From an uncultured Peptococcaceae bacterium (GTDB lineage Bacteria > Bacillota > Peptococcia > Peptococcales > Peptococcaceae), in NCBI GenBank assembly GCA_934229395.1, contig CAKQDL010000020.1, forward strand, positions 1 through 30,986: a DNA stretch of 30,986 nt, written 5' to 3'. Below the pieces are notes generated by a model. That model ran no database searches. It saw only the letters and a list, made by a program, of their open reading frames with translations, and was not told the DNA's origin. The translations under genes and the position numbers were made by a program. Below are positions 24,623-30,986 of the stretch, piece by piece. Numbering within the stretch: the first letter of the stretch is position 1; each line of letters opens with the position of its first letter.

Positions 24623-25870
24623 ATGGAAAAAGTTATTGAAAATAAAGAAACACGCTTTTTGCCAGTGCTTTTGGGCACTGACGCCAACGCCTATGGTATG
24701 GCACGCAATTTTTATCAAGCGTATGGTATAAAATCCCTCGCCTTGGGCAAGATTCCTCTGCTAGAAACCCGTCACAGCAAGATTGTGCACGTGGAAACCT
24801 TCGAAGGCTTCGACACCGACGACACCTTCCGCGAAGTGCTTATGGATGTGGTGCGCACCTACTCTGGCACCTACAAGAAGCTCATCCTCATTGCCTGCGG
24901 CGACCGCTATACAGAGCTCATTTGTACCCATAAGGAATGGCTCTCACACTACTTCATTACCCCATACATTGACCTAGAGCTCAAGAACAAGCTCGAAAAC
25001 AAAGAAGATTTTTACAACATCTGTGAAGAATACGGCCTTGATTATCCGGCCACACTCATGCTCCACAAGGACGACAAGCCACCATTTAACCTTCCTTTCG
25101 ATTATCCAATCGCCGTCAAAGCCAGCGATTCCATCGAATACGTGGCCCTCGATTTCCCTGGCAAGAAAAAGGCCTACAAGGCCAACAACGCCCAAGAGCT
25201 AGAGCAAATTTTCTCCGATGTGTACGGCGCCGGCTACACAGGCACCCTCATTGTACAGGACTTCATCCCAGGGGACGACGCCACCATGTATGTCCTCAAC
25301 TCCTATTCCGACAAAAACGGCAAGGTACAGGCCATGTGCCTCGGCCACTGCGTGCTTGAGGACTACACCCCAGCCGGCATTGGCAACTACAACGCCATTG
25401 TGCAGGAGGGCATTCAAGAGGTCTACGACAAGTACAAGGCCTTCCTCGAAGCCATTGGCTTTGTGGGCTTCTCCAACTTCGATATCAAATACGACGAACG
25501 CGACGGCCGCTATAAGGTCTTCGAAATCAACATCCGCCAAGGCCGCTCCAGCTTCTTTACCACCGTCAGCGGCTGCAACCTTGTGACCTACCTCGTTAAC
25601 GAATATATCGTAGGCAAGCAGGCCGACCACGTACATTATCACAACAAGCCTGCCCTTTGGCTCCATGTACCTAAAAGGCTCGTGCTTGAATATGCCCCAG
25701 AGCGCACCCTCGCCCAGCTGCGCCGCCTCATCAATGAAGGCAAGTGCGACTGCACCCTCCTTTACAAGGAGGACCTCACCCCTTATCGCCGCATTATGAT
25801 CAGCCGCTTCTATCATCAACAATGGCAGCGCTACAAAGATTGGTTCAACAAGCGCTCCATTAGTGATTAA
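24623..25870 (+). CDS. ATP-grasp carboxylate-amine ligase, D-aspartate-ligase-like
   Basis: A 415-residue ATP-grasp protein. The N terminus FLPVLLGTDANAYGMARNF resembles what I recall of the Enterococcus faecium D-aspartate ligase (Asl), as does the following TRHSKIVHVETFEG. The central ATP-grasp part has PIAVKASDS, TLIVQDFIPGDD and the metal-binding end FEINIRQGRSSFF. Asl activates the beta-carboxylate of D-aspartate and attaches it to the lysine of the peptidoglycan precursor. A D,D-carboxypeptidase gene lies close by, but no aspartate racemase does. The ligase class is fairly sure; the substrate is inference. A ribosome site AAGGGTGG precedes the ATG. Codons are C-ending-rich, as in trp and thrS. 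Confidence 0.75.
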   Translation: MEKVIENKETRFLPVLLGTDANAYGMARNFYQAYGIKSLALGKIPLLETRHSKIVHVETFEGFDTDDTFREVLMDVVRTYSGTYKKLILIACGDRYTELICTHKEWLSHYFITPYIDLELKNKLENKEDFYNICEEYGLDYPATLMLHKDDKPPFNLPFDYPIAVKASDSIEYVALDFPGKKKAYKANNAQELEQIFSDVYGAGYTGTLIVQDFIPGDDATMYVLNSYSDKNGKVQAMCLGHCVLEDYTPAGIGNYNAIVQEGIQEVYDKYKAFLEAIGFVGFSNFDIKYDERDGRYKVFEINIRQGRSSFFTTVSGCNLVTYLVNEYIVGKQADHVHYHNKPALWLHVPKRLVLEYAPERTLAQLRRLINEGKCDCTLLYKEDLTPYRRIMISRFYHQQWQRYKDWFNKRSISD

Positions 25871-25905
25871 TTCCCCAAAAAAATTCATAAAAAGGACGTG
25901 TATCT

Positions 25906-26379
25906 ATGAAAACCATCGAAGAACTTATGATTAAAAATCCCCTCACCATCCGTGATGACGCCAAAATTCAAGACGCTATTGATATGTTTAGCGCCAACCG
26001 CGTAGGTGCTCTTCCAGTGGTAGATGCCCAAGGACGTCTTGTAGCCTTTTTGAGCGATGGCGATGTGGTAGGCTACCTTTCCCGCCGCTCTAAAAGCACC
26101 CTCCAGCATATTTTTGCAGCACCAGGCCGCAACGAAGCTTCTGTAAGCAACGAAGAAATCATCAAGGAAGCCGAAGCCACCAGCGTGCTCTACTGCGCCA
26201 CCAAAAAGGTCAAATACGCTTACCTAGACGACAACATGGCCAAAGTCGCCAGCGACATGGTCAACGACGTCCTCAAGTTTATGCCAATCGTAGACCGCGA
26301 CTCCAAAAAGCTCCTAGGCCTCCTAAGCCGCCGCGACCTCACCTTAAACTTCTTCGACACCATGGCAGAATTTATGTAA
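25906..26379 (+). CDS. CBS-domain protein
   Basis: A 157-residue protein that is essentially a pair of CBS domains: residues 1-60 (TIEELMIKNPLTIRDDAKIQDAI ... GALPVVDAQGRLVAFLSDGDVV) and about 95-150 (KVASDMVNDVLKFMPIVDRDSKKLLGLLSRRDL). Between them is a linker containing a cysteine. CBS pairs bind adenine nucleotides or SAM and regulate partners; no partner domain is fused here. It lies 35 bases after the ATP-grasp gene with its own AAAAGGA site, so it is probably co-transcribed and might modulate that enzyme, which is inference. Confidence 0.88.
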   Translation: MKTIEELMIKNPLTIRDDAKIQDAIDMFSANRVGALPVVDAQGRLVAFLSDGDVVGYLSRRSKSTLQHIFAAPGRNEASVSNEEIIKEAEATSVLYCATKKVKYAYLDDNMAKVASDMVNDVLKFMPIVDRDSKKLLGLLSRRDLTLNFFDTMAEFM

Positions 26380-26393
26380 AACAAGCAAAACGG

Positions 26394-26515
26394 GTCAGTC
26401 GGAAAATAGCGATTTTTAAAAATACGTATATGCAATAGAATAAGCCTTCCCCCTTTTCCAAGGGTGGAAGGCTTTATTTATTCAATTGAAGGCTGTATGT
26501 CTATTTCTCGACTGC
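26394..26515. repeat. Palindromic repeat element (short copy) serving as terminator
   Basis: This stretch matches the ends of the larger element at 30589-30923: GTCAGTCGGAAAATAGCGAT, then GTATATGCAATA, then AAGCCTTCCCCC, and the reverse order on the right ending TATTTCTCGACTG. The central hairpin (26442-26474, AAGCCTTCC...GGAAGGCTT) is followed by T-rich sequence and lies between the convergent CBS and carboxypeptidase genes, so it probably terminates both. Confidence 0.7.
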
Positions 26516-26523
26516 TCCGTTTT

Positions 26524-28017
26524 TTATCCTAACTTTTCATACGCTTCACCGTAGAGGGTGACGGCGTCGTGGAAAGCTTTGTAATATTGGTCGCCATCGC
26601 CGGTGGCGTGCATGGTAACCACGATGTAGGATGGGGCGCCATCCTTTTGGGCCATGGTGGCCAGGCAGTTGCCAGCTTCGGTGGTATAGCCTGTTTTACC
26701 ACCCTCAATGGTATAGCCCGAGGTATCAAAATAACGCTGGAAGCGCGTCATATCGCGGGTCATGGTGTGCGTGAGGGCGAGGCCATCGGGGTGCACATCA
26801 TTGGCGGTGGTAGTGTAAGTTTGGGACTTAAAGACCTCTGCAAAGGTGGTGTTGCCCAAAGAGGCCTTGACCATGCGGGCCATATCGCGGCAGGTCGACA
26901 CCTGCTTGGCACTGTCGATGCCTGTGGCGTTGACAAAATGGGTGCTGTCGAGGTTCATTTTCTCGGCCTCTTGGTTCATCAGCTTCACAAACTCTTCAAT
27001 GCTGCCACTGGTATTGATGGCCAAGGCATTGGCGGCATCGCCACCGGAACTAAGAAGGGCTGCATAGAGCAAATCGCGGGCTGTGACCTTTTCCCCTGCC
27101 TTGAGGCCACTTTGAGAAGCGCCTTCTTCGTCAAGACCTGTGAAGGCCTCCTTTGGCATGGTGATTTCGGTGTCGAGGTTGTCGGTATGCTTGATGGCCG
27201 TATAGACCGTCATCATTTTAACCAAACTCGCTGGCGCGCGCTGGGTGTCGGCGTCCTTTTCATAAAGCACATCGCCATTGTCGGCGCTGATTAATATGGC
27301 CGAATCGCTGGATATGCTCTCGTCAAAAGCTACCTTGTCGTCGTCACTCACAAGAGGCGTGGACACCGTTTGCGGAAGGCCCGAAAGATTTTCGGCCTGG
27401 TCAGGCTTTAAGGCCTGCACCACCCGCGGCACAGCCACCGCCAAAAGGGCAATCACAACCACCAAAGCCAAGAGCTTGCCAAAAGGAAAGTTCTTTTTGC
27501 GGCGTCGGCGCGATTGGCGCGCAGTGCTTTGTGTCGGACGCTTGGCTTGACCAGTCTGTCTTGTCTTACTTGTGCGGCTGCTTGATGAACGCGGCGCACT
27601 TGCGCTGCTAGGACGTGCACTCGCTGACCGTGAGGCACTTGTGCTGCTAGAACGCGTGCTTTGCGTGCGCGGGGCACTTGTGCCACTTGGGCGTGAACTT
27701 GGTGTGCGCTGAGCCCCACGCCCTGAATAGGAGCCGCTTGAACGTGTGCTGCTAGAACCACTGCGGCTTTGGCTCGTACCAGAGCGCGTGCTGCTTGAGC
27801 GCGCCTCCTCTTGGCTGTAGCGGCTTCTTCTTTGGGCTGCTTGGGCGCGTTCGCGCTCTTCCCTTGTACCATAGGCGTTGCGCGCCGGCACAGCTGTAGG
27901 CTGGCGTCTTGGCGCGCTGGAACGGCTTTGGCTTTCTCTTTGACTGCTAGAAACTTGTCTTGAACCACCGTGCGCAGATGTACCGCTATAAGGTGGTCTT
28001 TTTTTGTTATTACTCAT
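26524..28017 (-). CDS. D-alanyl-D-alanine carboxypeptidase with Ser/Arg-rich cytoplasmic tail
   Basis: A 497-residue serine peptidase of the DacA/PBP5 class. Residues 1 to about 170 are a low-complexity, strongly basic segment of Ser, Arg, Thr, Ala and Gln with many RS/SR/SSS runs. A positive cluster RQSRRRRKKNFPFGK is followed by one membrane helix (LLALVVVIALLAVAVP), then the extracellular peptidase domain. Catalytic motifs are SLVK (SxxK), SGG in LLSSGGDAANALA (the SxN position has Gly) and KTG in EGGKTGYT. It would trim the terminal D-Ala of stem peptides. The type II anchor replaces the usual cleaved signal and C-terminal helix. It follows thrS by 34 bp and is likely read from the same transcript. 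Confidence 0.88.
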   Translation of the reverse strand: MSNNKKRPPYSGTSAHGGSRQVSSSQRESQSRSSAPRRQPTAVPARNAYGTREERERAQAAQRRSRYSQEEARSSSTRSGTSQSRSGSSSTRSSGSYSGRGAQRTPSSRPSGTSAPRTQSTRSSSTSASRSASARPSSASAPRSSSSRTSKTRQTGQAKRPTQSTARQSRRRRKKNFPFGKLLALVVVIALLAVAVPRVVQALKPDQAENLSGLPQTVSTPLVSDDDKVAFDESISSDSAILISADNGDVLYEKDADTQRAPASLVKMMTVYTAIKHTDNLDTEITMPKEAFTGLDEEGASQSGLKAGEKVTARDLLYAALLSSGGDAANALAINTSGSIEEFVKLMNQEAEKMNLDSTHFVNATGIDSAKQVSTCRDMARMVKASLGNTTFAEVFKSQTYTTTANDVHPDGLALTHTMTRDMTRFQRYFDTSGYTIEGGKTGYTTEAGNCLATMAQKDGAPSYIVVTMHATGDGDQYYKAFHDAVTLYGEAYEKLG

Positions 28018-28051
28018 ACGGTAACAGCGCCTTTCTCTAGTCTAGCAGTGC

Positions 28052-29959
28052 TTATTTACGGTTTTGAATTTCGTCAATGATGGCAGCGTGGAATTCATCA
28101 AAGCTCTTCACGCCTTCGTCGCCATTTTTGTAGCTGCGGAGGCTCACGGTGCCGTTCTCTGCTTCCTTACCACCTACAACGAGCATATATGGGGTCTTTT
28201 GCACAGTGGCTTCGCGAATCTTGTAGCCCATTTTTTCGCTGCGATGGTCCACTTCCACACGCACACCGTCTGCCTTGAGCTTGGCTGCAAGCTCGTCGGC
28301 ATATTGAGCTTGGTCAGAGGTAATAGGAATAATCATGGCTTGAACAGGAGCCATCCAGGTAGGGAAGGCGCCAGCGAAATGTTCGGTCAAAATACCGATG
28401 AAGCGTTCCATGCTGCCGAATACGGTGCGGTGCACCATAACTGGGCGGTGCTTTTCGCCGTCTTCGCCAATGTAGGACATATCAAACTTCTCTGGCATTT
28501 GGAAGTCGAGCTGAATGGTACCACATTGCCAGGTACGGCCCAACACATCCTTCAAATGGAAGTCAATCTTAGGGCCATAGAAAGCGCCATCGCCTGGGTT
28601 CAGGGTGTAGTCACGGCCCACAGCTGCAAGGGCTTGTCGAAGGCCATCGGTTGCCTTTTCCCAAAGTGCATCATCGCCCATGGAATCCTCCGGACGGGTA
28701 GAAAGCTCTACATGGTATTCAAAACCAAACTTGGAATAAACGCGGTCTACAAGATTCATAACGCCGATGAGCTCATCGATGATTTGGTCCTCGCGCATAA
28801 AGATGTGGGCATCGTCTTGGGTAAAGGCGCGCACACGCATGAGGCCGTGGAGGGCACCACTAAGCTCGTGACGGTGCACAAGGCCCAATTCTGCCCAACG
28901 AAGCGGAAGCTCACGATAGCTGTGGAGGGATTCGTTGTAAAGAAGAATGCCGCCTGGACAGTTCATTGGTTTGATGGCATAAGGCGCTTCATCAATTTCG
29001 GTGAAGTACATATTTTCTTTGTAGTGATCCCAGTGACCGCTGCGTTCCCAAAGGGTACGGTTCATAATGAGTGGGGTACGAATTTCGCTATAGCCTGCCT
29101 TCTTGTGTTCTTCTCTCCAGAAGGTTTCAAGCTCGTTGCGCAAAATCATGCCCTTTGGATGGAAAATTGGGAAGCCTGGTGCTTCGTCCACAAAGGAGAA
29201 AAGACCGAGGTCCTTACCTAGCTTGCGGTGATCGCGGCGCTTTGCTTCTTCCAAAAGGTTCAAATATTCGTCTAGGGCGTCTTGCTTAGGGAAGCTGGTG
29301 CCATAGATACGTTGGAGCATCTTGTTCTTTTCATCGCCACGCCAGTAAGCACCTGCAATACTCATAAGCTTGATGGCCTTGATGGCGCTGGTCTTTGGAA
29401 GGTGAGGGCCTGCGCAGAGGTCGACATAATCGCCATCGGTGTAGAGACTGATGGTTTCATCCTCCGGAAGGTCTTCGATAAGCTCAACCTTGTAGGATTC
29501 ACCGCGTTCTTGGAAGAAGGCAATGGCTTCGTCGCGTGCCATAACACTACGCTTAAATTCTGCGCCAGCCTTGACGATTTTCTTCATTTCGGCTTCGATT
29601 TTTTCCAAGTCTTCTGGTACAAAGGTGTGTTCGCTGTCGAAGTCGTAGTAGAAGCCGTTTTCAATAGCAGGGCCAATGGCAATCTTGGTGCCAGGCCACA
29701 AGCGTTGTACAGCCTCTGCCAACACGTGGCTAGAGGAATGACGGAACACATCCTTGCCTTCCTTGTCATCAAAGGTGAGGATGGATACAGCTGCGTCTTG
29801 ATCGATGGTGCTAGAAAGGTCTACAACCTCGCCATCAACAACAGCAGCAACAGCCTTTTTAGGGAGGCTGTTAGAAAGGCTCTTGGCCACTTCAAGTGGG
29901 GTCACACTGGCTTGGTCAAATTCCTTGACGCTGCCATTTGGTAAAGTAATGTTAATCAT
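28052..29959 (-). CDS. thrS: Threonyl-tRNA synthetase
   Basis: A 635-residue class II synthetase with the full bacterial layout: N-terminal TGS domain (residues 1-60, ITLPNGSVKEFD), editing domain (HSSSHVLAEAVQRLWPG; later CAGPHLPKTSAIKAIK), catalytic core with motif 2 and the zinc cysteine in MNCPGGILLYN, motif 3 with GSMERFIGIL, and the anticodon-binding domain from about residue 535 (APVQAMIIPI). AAAGGAG is seven bases before the ATG. Expression is controlled by the threonine T-box leader upstream. Confidence 0.97.
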   Translation of the reverse strand: MINITLPNGSVKEFDQASVTPLEVAKSLSNSLPKKAVAAVVDGEVVDLSSTIDQDAAVSILTFDDKEGKDVFRHSSSHVLAEAVQRLWPGTKIAIGPAIENGFYYDFDSEHTFVPEDLEKIEAEMKKIVKAGAEFKRSVMARDEAIAFFQERGESYKVELIEDLPEDETISLYTDGDYVDLCAGPHLPKTSAIKAIKLMSIAGAYWRGDEKNKMLQRIYGTSFPKQDALDEYLNLLEEAKRRDHRKLGKDLGLFSFVDEAPGFPIFHPKGMILRNELETFWREEHKKAGYSEIRTPLIMNRTLWERSGHWDHYKENMYFTEIDEAPYAIKPMNCPGGILLYNESLHSYRELPLRWAELGLVHRHELSGALHGLMRVRAFTQDDAHIFMREDQIIDELIGVMNLVDRVYSKFGFEYHVELSTRPEDSMGDDALWEKATDGLRQALAAVGRDYTLNPGDGAFYGPKIDFHLKDVLGRTWQCGTIQLDFQMPEKFDMSYIGEDGEKHRPVMVHRTVFGSMERFIGILTEHFAGAFPTWMAPVQAMIIPITSDQAQYADELAAKLKADGVRVEVDHRSEKMGYKIREATVQKTPYMLVVGGKEAENGTVSLRSYKNGDEGVKSFDEFHAAIIDEIQNRK

Positions 29960-29996
29960 GGTTTCGCTCCTTTAATAAAGTATTGTTTATTCTCAT
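29952..29996 (-). CDS. Possible 14-codon upstream ORF overlapping the thrS start
   Basis: On the minus strand an ATG at 29996 opens MRINNTLLKERNHD, whose TAA stop overlaps the thrS ATG within ATGATTAA. GGAGAAGG, contributed by the inserted repeat, lies a few bases before it. If translated, it would feed ribosomes to thrS by re-initiation. The evidence is only positional. Confidence 0.25.
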   Translation of the reverse strand: MRINNTLLKERNHD

Positions 29997-30000
29997 AAAC

Positions 30001-30070
30001 CTTCTCCCCCCATCAGTCAGTCGGCTAAAAACCGCCGACTGCCAGCTCCCCCCCATTGGGCAGGGAAGCC
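30001..30070. repeat. Repeat element inside the thrS leader
   Basis: CTTCTCCCCCCAT at the left and ATTGGGCAGGGAAG at the right are inverted, with an inner perfect eight-base hairpin CAGTCGGC / GCCGACTG (30018-30025, 30034-30041). The words match the C-rich core of the repeat at 30664-30834. It sits between the T-box terminator and the thrS ribosome site, so it is present in the full-length thrS mRNA. Confidence 0.65.
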
Positions 30071-30077
30071 ATAGAGG

Positions 30078-30123
30078 AAAAAATTAAAATGGCGCTCTCA
30101 TCCCTTGAAGGGACGAGAGCGCC
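30078..30123 (-). terminator. T-box-controlled terminator of thrS
   Basis: On the minus strand, a 15-base-pair stem GGCGCTCTCGTCCCT / AGGGATGAGAGCGCC with a three-base loop, followed by ATTTTAATTTTTT. Confidence 0.92.
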
Positions 30124-30322
30124 GTAATTTCCCGTGGTTCCACCCAGATTGGCCCCGAAGGGCCCACTTTAAGCTTGTAACGGAAGCGTCCGTCGGCGGT
30201 TGTCTCGCCGCTGCTCGAAGGTGGTGGCTGGCGCGCGCTTGGTCAAATGGCTTTCAGCCGTGGCCATTCTCTCTATAGAACAAGCTCTGCACGCTGCGTC
30301 CTTGTCAATGCATTTCATATAA
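30124..30322 (-). ncRNA. Threonine T-box leader
   Basis: The T-box motif CTGGGTGGAACCACGGG lies at 30147-30131 on the minus strand, just before the terminator. Stem I words AGAGAGA and CGGCTGAAAGCC are recognisable, and a likely specifier ACC occurs in CAGCCACCACC near 30225-30220. This matches threonine and thrS. A spurious open frame runs across this leader and is not a gene. Confidence 0.9.
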
Positions 30323-30328
30323 TAATTA

Positions 30329-30357
30329 ATTGTAGTCCGTCCGGCGCGCACCGTCAA
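30329..30357 (-). promoter_or_regulatory. Promoter of thrS
   Basis: On the minus strand TTGACG, a 17-base spacer and TACAAT, with a start near 30322 and a leader of about 360 bases. Confidence 0.85.
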
Positions 30358-30479
30358 GGCCCAAAGCACCAGCAAGCATAAGAAATTTTTTAATCCACTA
30401 TAGCGTGGCCTTGGCCAAAAATTATTTTTTGCTTGCACCGCGTCCATGGCTTTCAAACATTTGCCATCGGCCTCCCTTC

Positions 30480-30577
30480 GTTCACTATTTTAGCGCAAAC
30501 ATTCACTTTATTCACCCTGCGCGAGTGAATATTCACCTTTCCTCAGTGAATATTCGCCCCTCACAGTGAACGTTCAC
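30480..30577. promoter_or_regulatory. Array of phased GTGAAnnTTCAC palindromes
   Basis: Three palindromes stand at 30525-30536 (GTGAATATTCAC), 30546-30557 (GTGAATATTCGC) and 30566-30577 (GTGAACGTTCAC), with centres 21 and 20 bp apart. Half-sites of the form [AG]TTCAC continue leftward at 30480, 30501 and 30510, also fitting 21-bp steps. The array is 120-250 bp upstream of the thrS promoter, and no gene is visible between it and the window end. It looks like an operator or iteron array; the binding protein is unknown. Confidence 0.7.
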
Positions 30578-30588
30578 TTACGCACAAA

Positions 30589-30923
30589 AAAAACAACCCG
30601 TTTGAGGCTGCTTTCAAACTGTAGAAAAAGTTCGATTTCCAGAATAGTCGTGTATGCATTTGTGAAGCCTTCCCCCTTGAGGGGGGAGGTGGGTTTTCTG
30701 GAGCAGGGCGGAAGAAAACTCGGATGAGGGTGTGTTTTCACCGCACTTTCCAGCTAAATCGATCATTCGCTGGCGCTCATACCCCTCATCCGTCGACTAC
30801 GCCGCCACCTTTCCCCCATGTGGGGAAGGCTAAGCGGAATCTAGAAGATTTTCTATTTGCATACACATTTTAGGTTTATCGACAGTCTAAAAACAGCCCG
30901 TTTGAGGCTGTTTCAGACTGTCG
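30589..30923. repeat. Large palindromic repeat element (MITE-like), complete copy
   Basis: A non-coding element with inverted halves: GAAGCCTTCCCCC...GGTGG...GGATGAGGGTGTG on the left (from 30661) and CATACCCCTCATCC...CCACCTTTCCCCCATG...GGAAGGC on the right (to about 30830). Outside these are further words shared with the copies at 1-75 and 26394-26515. Related stretches of about 37 bases (AACAACCCGTTTGAGGCTG... at 30592 and AACAGCCCGTTTGAGGCTG... at 30892) flank it as imperfect direct repeats. No open frame resembles a transposase, so it would have to be mobilised in trans if mobile. Confidence 0.75.
30880..30923. repeat. Strong two-part hairpin at the edge of the repeat
   Basis: CGACAGTCT (30880-30888) pairs with AGACTGTCG (30915-30923), and AAACAGCC (30891-30898) with GGCTGTTT (30906-30913), leaving a seven-base loop. 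It is part of the repeat's right end. Confidence 0.75.
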
Positions 30924-30925
30924 AA

Positions 30926-30969
30926 GAACCCCGTTTTGAAACAACTCAAAACGGGGTTCTTTGTGTTTT
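30926..30969 (+). terminator. Perfect hairpin resembling an intrinsic terminator
   Basis: Fourteen-base perfect arms GAACCCCGTTTTGA / TCAAAACGGGGTTC with a six-base loop, followed by TTTGTGTTTT on the plus strand. No plus-strand gene ends nearby, so it may belong to the repeat or to a unit beyond the window. Confidence 0.6.
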
Positions 30970-30986
30970 CTATGAAATTAAGCCAG

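Noticed and set aside
27520..27960. Repetitive DNA of the carboxypeptidase tail considered as a CRISPR-like or satellite array
   Set aside because: The repeats are short and irregular and keep one open frame with Ser/Arg codons, so they are coding low complexity.
28064..29221. 385-codon open frame on the plus strand
   Set aside because: Antisense shadow of thrS, with no recognisable domain.
30169..30456. Open frame of 95 codons on the minus strand with a hydrophobic stretch
   Set aside because: It starts with TTG and runs through the thrS promoter boxes into the T-box leader, so its sequence is explained by regulatory DNA.

Overview
The window is about 31 kb from a low-to-mid GC (close to 50%) Gram-positive-type anaerobe. 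Two T-box leaders, a TPP riboswitch with its own terminator, many intrinsic terminators, strong AGGAGG-type ribosome binding sites, an electron-transfer-flavoprotein FixABCX operon and a SpoIIE-type phosphatase remnant all point to the Bacillota, probably an anaerobic Clostridia or Negativicutes member. I cannot name a species from the sequence alone. Both window edges lie in copies of one dispersed palindromic repeat.

Layout. (1) 108-6445, minus strand: a six-gene polyamine operon, speD - speA - speE - speB - carboxy(nor)spermidine dehydrogenase - nspC, behind a good promoter at 6524-6552. It encodes arginine to agmatine to putrescine, and then both the aminopropyl-transfer route (SpeD/SpeE) and the aspartate-semialdehyde route (dehydrogenase/NspC) to spermidine-type triamines. 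(2) 6741-7286, plus strand: an unrecognised 181-residue protein transcribed divergently from the polyamine operon. (3) 7427-10905, minus strand: fixC-fixX-etfB-etfA, a membrane-facing ETF system, followed to the right by about 640 bp of AT-rich non-coding DNA with several dyads. (4) 11546-14541, plus strand: a CoA-disulfide reductase with a rhodanese tail, a TPP riboswitch plus thiW (thiazole uptake S component), and a small flavodoxin-fold oxidoreductase. (5) 14594-16046: a decay zone with a SpoIIE-type phosphatase truncated at both ends, the tail of an RsbW-type kinase, and a frameshifted dicarboxylate/amino-acid:cation symporter. One deletion seems to have removed a divergent promoter region. 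(6) 16096-22849, minus strand: the complete trpEGDCFBA operon, all genes overlapping, under a tryptophan T-box. (7) 22911-28017: a FAD-dependent dehydrogenase (minus), an ATP-grasp ligase resembling D-aspartate ligase plus a CBS-domain protein (plus), and a D,D-carboxypeptidase with a long Ser/Arg-rich cytoplasmic tail (minus). (8) 28052-30357, minus strand: thrS with a threonine T-box leader interrupted by a repeat element. (9) 30480-30986: an array of GTGAAnnTTCAC palindromes spaced about 21 bp apart, then a large palindromic repeat element and strong hairpins.

Most of the window is ordinary biosynthetic and energy metabolism. I see no phage, CRISPR, toxin-antitoxin or defence system and no clear evidence of a wholly new system. 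The observations most worth a second look are: two tandem terminators in the trp leader whose loops are mutually complementary, the phased palindrome array upstream of thrS, the two triamine routes in one operon beside an unknown divergent gene, the two-gene deletion scar, and the Ser/Arg-rich tail on the carboxypeptidase.
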